DNA from: an uncultured Collinsella sp.
GTDB taxonomy: Bacteria; Actinomycetota; Coriobacteriia; Coriobacteriales; Coriobacteriaceae
DNA: 5,440 nucleotides
Assembly (NCBI GenBank): GCA_900551655.1
Contig: URWM01000123.1
Span: 1 to 5,440 of the forward strand
Direction of reading: 5' to 3'
The notes under the pieces were generated by a model. That model saw only the letters and a program-made list of their open reading frames with translations, did no database searches and was not told the DNA's origin. A program made the translations under genes and the position numbers. Shown in pieces: positions 5,395-5,440 of the stretch (positions are counted from its first letter, which is position 1; each line of letters begins with the position of its first letter).

Positions 5395-5440
5395 CTGTCT
5401 CTTATACACATCTCCGAGCCCACGAGACGTAGAGGAATCT
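5395..5440 (-). other. Nextera/Tn5 adapter with i7-type index
   Basis: 5395-5413 is the Tn5 mosaic end in reverse (CTGTCTCTTATACACATCT), 5414-5428 is the Read 2 adapter (CCGAGCCCACGAGAC), 5429-5436 is an 8-base index GTAGAGGA (from memory, the Nextera N712 index as listed in sample sheets), and 5437-5440 (ATCT) begins the flow-cell adapter. This is sequencing read-through, not genome, and it cuts whiA. Confidence 0.98.

Noticed and set aside
1..5420. Perfect 26-bp terminal inverted repeats suggesting a transposon
   Set aside because: They are the engineered Tn5 mosaic end plus Illumina adapter; there is no transposase and the internal genes are housekeeping.

Overview
The window is a bacterial, G+C-rich assembly fragment. 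Every real gene lies on the minus strand, so transcription runs from right to left: whiA (5' end missing) - gap - pgk - tpiA - gpmI (3' end missing). The gene set points to a Gram-positive actinobacterium. WhiA is confined to Gram-positive bacteria and sits just upstream of gap-pgk-tpiA in Streptomyces and Mycobacterium. The protein sequences and the use of cofactor-independent GpmI right after tpiA best fit the class Coriobacteriia, possibly a Collinsella-like gut organism. The genus is an inference from memory, not a search result.

Layout in transcription order. (1) 5395-5440 is not biological: it is a Tn5/Nextera sequencing adapter with an i7-type index. It cuts off the first codons of whiA. 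(2) 4514-5394 is whiA, lacking only its extreme N-terminus. (3) 4321-4513 is a 193-base intergenic region. It is A+T-rich near whiA, with a 14-bp perfect palindrome, an imperfect inverted repeat and a plausible sigma-A-type promoter for gap, and G+C-rich near gap. (4) 3295-4320 is gap, complete. (5) 3155-3294 holds a strong intrinsic terminator for gap, then a second hairpin and the pgk ribosome site. (6) 1964-3154 is pgk, overlapping tpiA (1204-1971) by 8 bases. (7) gpmI starts 5 bases after tpiA and runs to base 27, where a second adapter copy (1-26) cuts it off about 120 codons before its expected end.

Gap, Pgk, TpiA and GpmI cover four steps of the triose part of glycolysis: interconversion of the triose phosphates, oxidation of glyceraldehyde-3-phosphate, ATP formation from 1,3-bisphosphoglycerate, and 3-phosphoglycerate to 2-phosphoglycerate. 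pgk-tpiA-gpmI is packed as one translationally coupled unit. gap has its own apparent promoter and terminator and may be expressed separately.

I found no previously undescribed system. The points most worth checking are the adapter contamination at both ends (including a spurious protein it creates), the operator-like palindrome before gap, the gap/pgk terminator, and the complete absence of TTA, CTA and TCA codons in the glycolytic genes, which creates long mirror-image ORFs on the plus strand.
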